Shown here: piece after piece, positions 59,181 to 64,000 of the stretch
Layout: each line of letters opens with the position of its first letter
How positions within the stretch are numbered: position 1 is the first letter of the stretch
Assembly: GCA_024195265.1 (NCBI GenBank)
Contig: JAJLRJ010000009.1
Coordinates: 458,501 to 522,500 of the forward strand
Direction of reading: 5' to 3'
Source of the DNA: Dendrophyllia cribrosa
Taxonomy: Eukaryota; Cnidaria; Anthozoa; Scleractinia; Dendrophylliidae
DNA length: 64,000 nucleotides
Position numbers and translations under genes: made by a program
The notes under the pieces: generated by a model
The model's database searches: none
What the model was told of the DNA's origin: nothing
What the model saw: only the letters and a program-made list of their open reading frames with translations

Positions 59181-62100
59181 ATGGCTAGTACTGGCTACCG
59201 CAACCTATTGAAAACTGCCAACTTCCAGGTAGGTTAACGTACGTGATCAAACGAAGATAGTAATAAAATGTATAGACCTACAAAATATAAGCTCATCGTA
59301 TAGCCCATGCCACACATGGTCCACATGCAGCTTATCCGAGCTTATCTCACTTACAATCCCAGACACGCTAAGTTAGGACACCTCATGCGACACTCATATT
59401 CCCATTTACAGGCCGTCTTTCACCCTCCCAATGTTGAATTGTGATTCTGTGATCCAATCTTCAAAACCAACATTGAGAGGAGCGAGAACATCAGGTCTGT
59501 CCCAACAAAATTAATGTGTCTTGAATTGTATTTGGAAGGAATTTAAATTATGTGTCACAATGCACACTGAACTGGAATGATTTTTGCCTCAATGTTTTAA
59601 CAGCAAGGTTAGCTATTTCTATGGCAATCAAACTGTGGGTGTCTTGAAAACACGGACCTTGAAAACTCAGACCCCCCTTGACTATGTTAATTAGGTGCTA
59701 AATAAAATAGTTCTGTTGTTGTGGCTCGAGTTGCGTTGTGTGATGGTCATGCAAAGCGAATAGTAGACTGGAAATTTGATGCAAAATTTCATATTTTTTC
59801 ATGAAGGTCACATTGTTCACTGTACTTTGCGAAATGAAAATATGACAAAAGAGAAAAAGAATCTCGGGTTTACCTCGGTGTAAGAACCTGTGACTTTTTC
59901 CTTTGTTTTTTACCTTTGTAGTATTGCATTCCCAGTTGACTCTATTGTTTTATGCCTTTTGTTTTCTTTGTTTTACGTCACTCGTGAATTTGACAGGTTC
60001 TTACACCGAGGATGAGCCAGAATCTCTGACTATCTCTTTCCAAGACTACATAATAGACTCTAAATAGGCAGGAACTGGTAATCAGGGAATGGGGAACGGG
60101 GAACAGGGAACAGGAGACAGAAAGAAAAATTCCAGACCAGGTGGCAGTTACGAAAAATGTTATGCCTCAGACAGGCAGCATTTGGGTCCTGGACAACACT
60201 TCACACCCCCCCCCCCCCCCCCCCCCCCCACCCCACCCCGGCCTTTTTCCCACATAAACAGTGTTTTTCAATTTCATGTGACATTACTCCATGTTAAGTT
60301 AATTAGCTAATGTAAACAGAGGAATAGTTTATATGGAGTTGCCTCAAAAATGTGCCGAGAACTACAGCCATGGACTTGTGATGTTGTGGTAGTAGTAAAC
60401 TTTATTTAAGTGTCAACTGTTCTAGCATTTCTCACACTAATTGGTGACACTAATTAAAAACTAAGATAAACATTACAATTTTATAAAAATATTAAAGTCC
60501 TTATTCTAAATAAAACTCTAGTTAAAAACTAATTCTAATAAAACCCTAGTTACAAATAACTAAATGTATCAATAGATAATTTCAAGAGTAGAGCCAACAT
60601 TTTATTTTCAAGGAGATAAAAAAAATCAAGATATCCGCGAATAAATCCTTCAATTTTAGCATTTTTCTTTAGCTTCTGAAATAAGAGTATTATATTGTAG
60701 CAAGCATTACTGTCATATCGTCATATCATCTACCTTATGGAAAACTCAAAAACCAAATATCACTACAACGAACATTAACATTGGATCACTGTAAATGAAA
60801 ATCTCACAGAACTGCTTGGTACATTCATGACTTGCGTTACTCTTCATGACCTAACGTTAGCATTACAACGTGATTATAACTTTAATTACTTCCAAATATA
60901 ATCCCAGACATGTTAAGTATGGACACCTTACATGTATGTGACACTCATATAATTCCCATCTACAGTCCATCTTCCACCCTCCCATTGTTGAAATTTGTGA
61001 TTCTATAATCCATTCTTCAAAATCAACATTGAGCAGGGAGAAAACATCAGATCTGTCCCAACAAACCTGTCTTGAATTGTAGATGAACCTTTCGATTTTC
61101 CAGTTTGCATTTTGTGTGACATCAAGGACTTTGAAAATCTATGCTGTCAATAATCTTAGCTGTTAATAGAGTATTTGATAATGAAGTTTTATATTATTTT
61201 CTTTGAGTTAACAATCTTCAGGCAATTTACATGTGTGTTATTAATTTGAACCATTTTGGTTCAATTCCCAATTCTGTCAGTGTCTTGGTCCTGTAAGTCT
61301 AATCCGGGGAGTTCAAGGAGCTTCACGGAGTGTAGCATGTTTCCCTGCAATGGGTGTGATGCCTTCTGTCACAGAGATTTTTGGAGTCCGATATGCATAT
61401 CAGCCTAAGACTAAACAACAAAAGAAAAGTGGTCTAGTTCCAAGCCACAGAATTGGTGTCACTAAAAGCTGGGACTCACAACACACAGGTGAGGTAAATT
61501 TGTGGTAATTCTCATCAACATAACAACTCTAAGGCTGGCCATTTATGGTGAAATGTCAGGGGGGATCCCCGGGTGGGGGATCTTGTTGTGTTTTCATCAA
61601 AACCTCTCAAAATGACCATAGAACATGGAGACAAAAGAGTCAAGTGATTACTCGAAGTAAGTACAAACCATAATAAGTTTTTAGTCATTTTTTTCAAGAC
61701 ACACAAAGAGAACTTGAAAAAAGTTGCAATCTATTTCCACCCTGGCCATCCACAGCCAAAGACAACCAATACTAGTTTCTCTGCACTATTTATTTTGGCA
61801 AATACATCGAAACTAATCTAAACTGGCCAATCTAATCTTCTAAGACTCTTGGGTTCAAGCCACTTACTCCCCTGTTGGTGATTGCCTGTTATTAAAACCA
61901 GGCAAGTATATAAAATGACTATAAGTTGTCTTTTGCAGGGAGCCTTAAAGGAAGTTACTGGGCTTCTGAACGACTGCTAGACGACATAATGATACGCAAG
62001 TTTGTGGAAGGTGTTATGCATGACTTTTTGAAATCTGAAGTAGTCATCAAACGCAAAGCTAACCGCATCAGCCTGGTCTTCATCGTATCAAAGGAAGGGG

Positions 62101-62198
62101 ATCTTGTTAAGTTTTATTTCCTTGTTGGATTTACGGAGAAGCTTCTTTCCGAGCTGCTCGGATGTCTGGTGAAAATTGAGCCACAGTCCGCATTTTAA
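59181..62198 (+). CDS. MRPS24: Mitochondrial ribosomal protein S24 / uS3m (3 exons)
   Basis: A small-subunit mitoribosomal protein (uS3m in animals, MRPS24). Exons 59181-59228, 61281-61488 and 61939-62198 join in frame (GTAGGT and GTGAGG donors; CAG acceptors) to 516 nt, 171 aa (human 167). The first 16 codons (MASTGYRNLLKTANFQ) and the start of exon 2 are basic and hydroxylated, as expected for a mitochondrial presequence. SHRIGVTKSWDSQHTGSLKG and the following RLLDDIMIRKF match the human block around HRKGWLSLHTGNL...VEDVFLRKF. KFYFLVGFTEKLLSELLGC matches the family's YYFLVGYSETLLS. Intron 1 (59229-61280) holds duplicated non-coding sequence, an inverted-repeat element and a C run. The gene is divergent from TMF1. 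Confidence 0.9.
59875..60012. mobile_element. Small MITE, CCTCGGTGTAAGAACCTGT ends
   Basis: CCTCGGTGTAAGAACCTGT (59875-59893) pairs exactly with ACAGGTTCTTACACCGAGG (59994-60012). The element is 138 bp, in MRPS24 intron 1. Confidence 0.8.
60170..60300. repeat. 24-bp C run within a dispersed repeat
   Basis: C run at 60206-60229. The flanks (TCCTGGACAACACTT before it, GGCCTTTTTCCCACATAAAC after it) match the repeat at 2-110, where the run is absent or reduced. Confidence 0.75.
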
Positions 62199-62499
62199 AA
62201 ATAAGGGCTTTCAAGGTCCAAGAAAATGCAAGTTTTTACTTGATGATAAAAACAGCAGGATCAGTTGATCATGAGAGATAAGTTTCCATCAGAATTAAGC
62301 ATCAGCTGCTAAAACATTGATTCTGGTGCTTGGCCAAACTTTCGATAAATTGTGTAAGCGAATGAGAGAGCGCAACGAGATCCCCTGGGCATATACATGT
62401 ACATGTACAGTGTATACTGGTCCTAGAAAAGATATTGGGTCACTAAGTACAAAGAAAACATTGACCCAGCGGCACCTCCAGATCAAATCACTGTTTCTT
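62199..62499. other. MRPS24 3' flank
   Basis: Region after the MRPS24 stop, presumably including its 3' UTR. I see no clear AATAAA signal close to the stop, and no other feature apart from a short ATACATGTACATGTACAGTG stretch. Confidence 0.4.
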
Positions 62500-62745
62500 T
62501 AACCCTTTCACTCCCAGAGTCAATTATGGAGACATGTAGTGTAATTCTAACTTTTGAGTCTGTTGACGAAATCCTGTGGTGTGACCATTTAGATAAAACC
62601 TTCAGCAGTACAGTGGAGTCTCCTTAATCCGGTCACCGTCAGCCACCAAAATCTGCTGTATTTACTATAAACAGGGTGGCCGTTAGGCGGGGTTGTCCAG
62701 TACTTTTGCATTTTGCATGGTATCATTTGTTTCCTATATTAAAGA
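62500..62745 (+). mobile_element. TIR element copy with nested insertion
   Basis: It begins AACCCTTTCACTCCCAGAGT, with ACATGTAGTGTAATTCTAAC, then GTGTGACCATTTAGATAAAA and CAGCAGTAC. The sequence is interrupted by about 80 bp containing GTGGAGTCTCCTTAATCCGG and CAGGGTGGCCGTTAGGCGGG. It resumes with CAGTACTTTTGCATTTTGCA. The insert is bracketed by CAGTAC-like repeats (a possible short target duplication). Confidence 0.7.
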
Positions 62746-63045
62746 AAAAACATACAGTTCAAAATAAACATATGTTTATCCTAAATGTTGTGTATTGTCG
62801 TCCTTGCAGCTGAAAACGGCGAATTTTAGTCGGCCGTTTACCTGTACCTATAGTAGAGAGACGAGGGAGGAAAACTGGATTTTGGACCGGTCCAGTGCCG
62901 AGCCGATTTTCACCCAGAATTTTCCATCGCCCAGCTTCCAAACCGCGCACCAGGCAAGCTGAAAGCCAGAGGTTCTTCTCATGTCCTGTCCAAATCTTGA
63001 AGTACTGGACCCCGAATTGTATTGAAAAAGTCCATCAATCGAAGC

Positions 63046-63650
63046 TCAAGCGATCCACGGCTGGAGTTTCGTGTGCCGGCCTTTATCAGTCAGAATGTAG
63101 CTCCCGTATATGGCTGTGTGGCAACTCTCGTCGTAGTTGCGTCGACGAAGGAGACGCTTCCTAATCTTGTCGGCTAGGCGGAACGAATCGAGAAAAGTGT
63201 CGGTACCAAATCTGCTCCGTCTTGAAACGTCACAATAGTATCCAGCATGCTTAGCGCGTAGTCTAAGCGGAACGAATCGAGAAAAGTGTCGGTACCAAAT
63301 CTGCGCCATCTTGAAACGTCACAATAGTATCCAGCATCGCGTGGAAATCAGGCATCATCCTGGAGAGCTGGGGTTCCGAAATGTCACATGTGAATAATCT
63401 ATTTGTCTTGTCTAAGTTTCGGATATTTTCCCGATTTTGGTGGGTCTCTTTGGAATCAAGCAAGACGTTACAGATTTTCCTCGCTACCGTTCTGGTATGT
63501 TTTTTTGAATGTTCTATCTTGATTTTGCTGTGGTTCTGTGCCTGATTTGGGAAGCTTTCACCTAAATACCGACGTCGTTCTTCGCGATGTTCTACGGTAC
63601 GGTGCAATTCGCTTATGTCTTGTAGCAATAATTCACTGACCGGCCGCGCC
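63046..63650 (-). pseudogene. Unrecognised coding-like frame with an 89-bp tandem duplication
   Basis: The minus frame from about 63650 reads SELLLQDISELHRTVEHREE..., then DISEPQLSRMMPDFHAMLDT and ends shortly after IVTFQDGADL. A second frame (63309-63046) continues with FGTDTFLDSFRLADKIRKRL, RRRNYDESCHTAIYGSYILT and stop. The link between them is a tandem duplication: about 80 bp starting at 63174 is repeated at 63263 (period 89). Since 89 is not a multiple of 3, this shifts the frame. Without a family match I cannot name it; a duplicated gene fragment is my best reading. Confidence 0.4.
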
Positions 63651-63671
63651 AGGCTAACGCAGATTAACTTT

Positions 63672-64000
63672 ACAGTGCTCGAAATTGCGCCTGTATCGGG
63701 CGCATTTGCGACTAAAGATTTTGCAGTTTTGTGACTAAAATTTGTCTAGCTAATAAAGGAATTATATTCAACAGTCATGTGTCTTACTTGCAATTGGTAG
63801 TTGTAATTTTATCCGAAAAATCCTGCGAAATTCACGTTGAATGTTGCGTGACTTAAACGTCGATTTCATGCTCCATCAACGCGGTGTCCAAGAACAGGAT
63901 TTCTCAGAAATTTCTCATTTCCGGTTCCGGTATTAGTACATGTACTGAGGAGTATGATTTCAGAATCGGAGAAATAACCGAAATGAAATCAAGACAAATA
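63672..64000 (+). mobile_element. Dispersed MITE-like element, second copy, cut by window end
   Basis: The opposite-oriented counterpart of 22565-22972: GCTCGAAATTGCGCC, CGGGCGCATTTGCGACTAAA, TAATAAAGGAATTATATTCA, AAATCCTGCGAAATTCACGT and GTTGCGTGACTTAA are shared. The right terminus lies beyond the window. Confidence 0.75.

Larger units (their letters stand above)
59354..61083. repeat. Direct duplication inside MRPS24 intron 1
   Basis: About 180 bp at 59354-59530 is repeated at 60899-61083 (shared: AATCCCAGACA, GACACTCATAT, CTTCCACCCTCCCA or CTTTCACCCTCCCA, AACATTGAG, ACATCAGRTCTGTCCCAACA, TGTCTTGAATTGTA). Identity is roughly 80-85% by eye, with small indels. The copies are 1.5 kb apart. 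Confidence 0.8.

Overview
This is a eukaryotic, animal window: split genes with GT/AG introns, long AT-rich introns, dense transposon debris and no bacterial or organellar features. The protein sequences and the repeat load suggest an early-branching metazoan, most likely an anthozoan cnidarian such as a stony coral. The phylum is an inference from overall character, not from a marker.

Five protein-coding genes can be assembled exon by exon, each with a consistent reading frame across its splice sites. From left to right they are: ATP5PD, the d subunit of the mitochondrial ATP synthase stator (minus, 2173-8890, 6 coding exons, 158 aa); GCKR-like, a double-SIS sugar-phosphate-binding protein related to glucokinase regulatory protein (plus, 9372-11988, 2 exons, 588 aa); RINT1, a subunit of the NRZ/Dsl1 ER tether (minus, 16156-27937, 13 exons, 755 aa); TMF1, a Golgi golgin (minus, 33909-58893, 24 exons, about 1196 aa); and MRPS24, mitoribosomal protein uS3m (plus, 59181-62198, 3 exons, 171 aa).

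Two pairs are arranged head to head with short shared promoter regions: ATP5PD/GCKR (481 bp between start codons) and TMF1/MRPS24 (287 bp). GCKR and RINT1 are tail to tail. TMF1 runs into RINT1 on the same strand, about 6 kb apart. CAAGATGGC-like (YY1-type) motifs lie at the ATP5PD, RINT1 and TMF1/MRPS24 promoters, and two ETS-type ACTTCCGG boxes lie upstream of RINT1, as is typical of housekeeping promoters. Two of the genes serve mitochondria and two serve Golgi/ER membrane traffic; nothing indicates that they form one system.

The rest is mostly repeats. There are several broken 3' ends of CR1/Jockey-like LINEs, one recent 5'-truncated L1/Tx1-like LINE with an 11-bp target-site duplication and poly-A tail inside TMF1 intron 10, and a probable Penelope-like fragment. 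There are many short inverted-repeat (MITE-like) elements, including a 154-bp-arm foldback flanked by TTAA, eight G/C homopolymer runs of 20-28 bp, and several minisatellites. The most striking repeat pattern is a 106-bp module. It forms tandem arrays in introns of three genes and appears to be an internal expansion of a short terminal-inverted-repeat element. A second candidate of interest is a 656-bp element with CCCGGCCTGTTAA ends and ATCGAT-rich arms around a coding-like core. I found no CRISPR, tRNA, rRNA or gene-cluster system.
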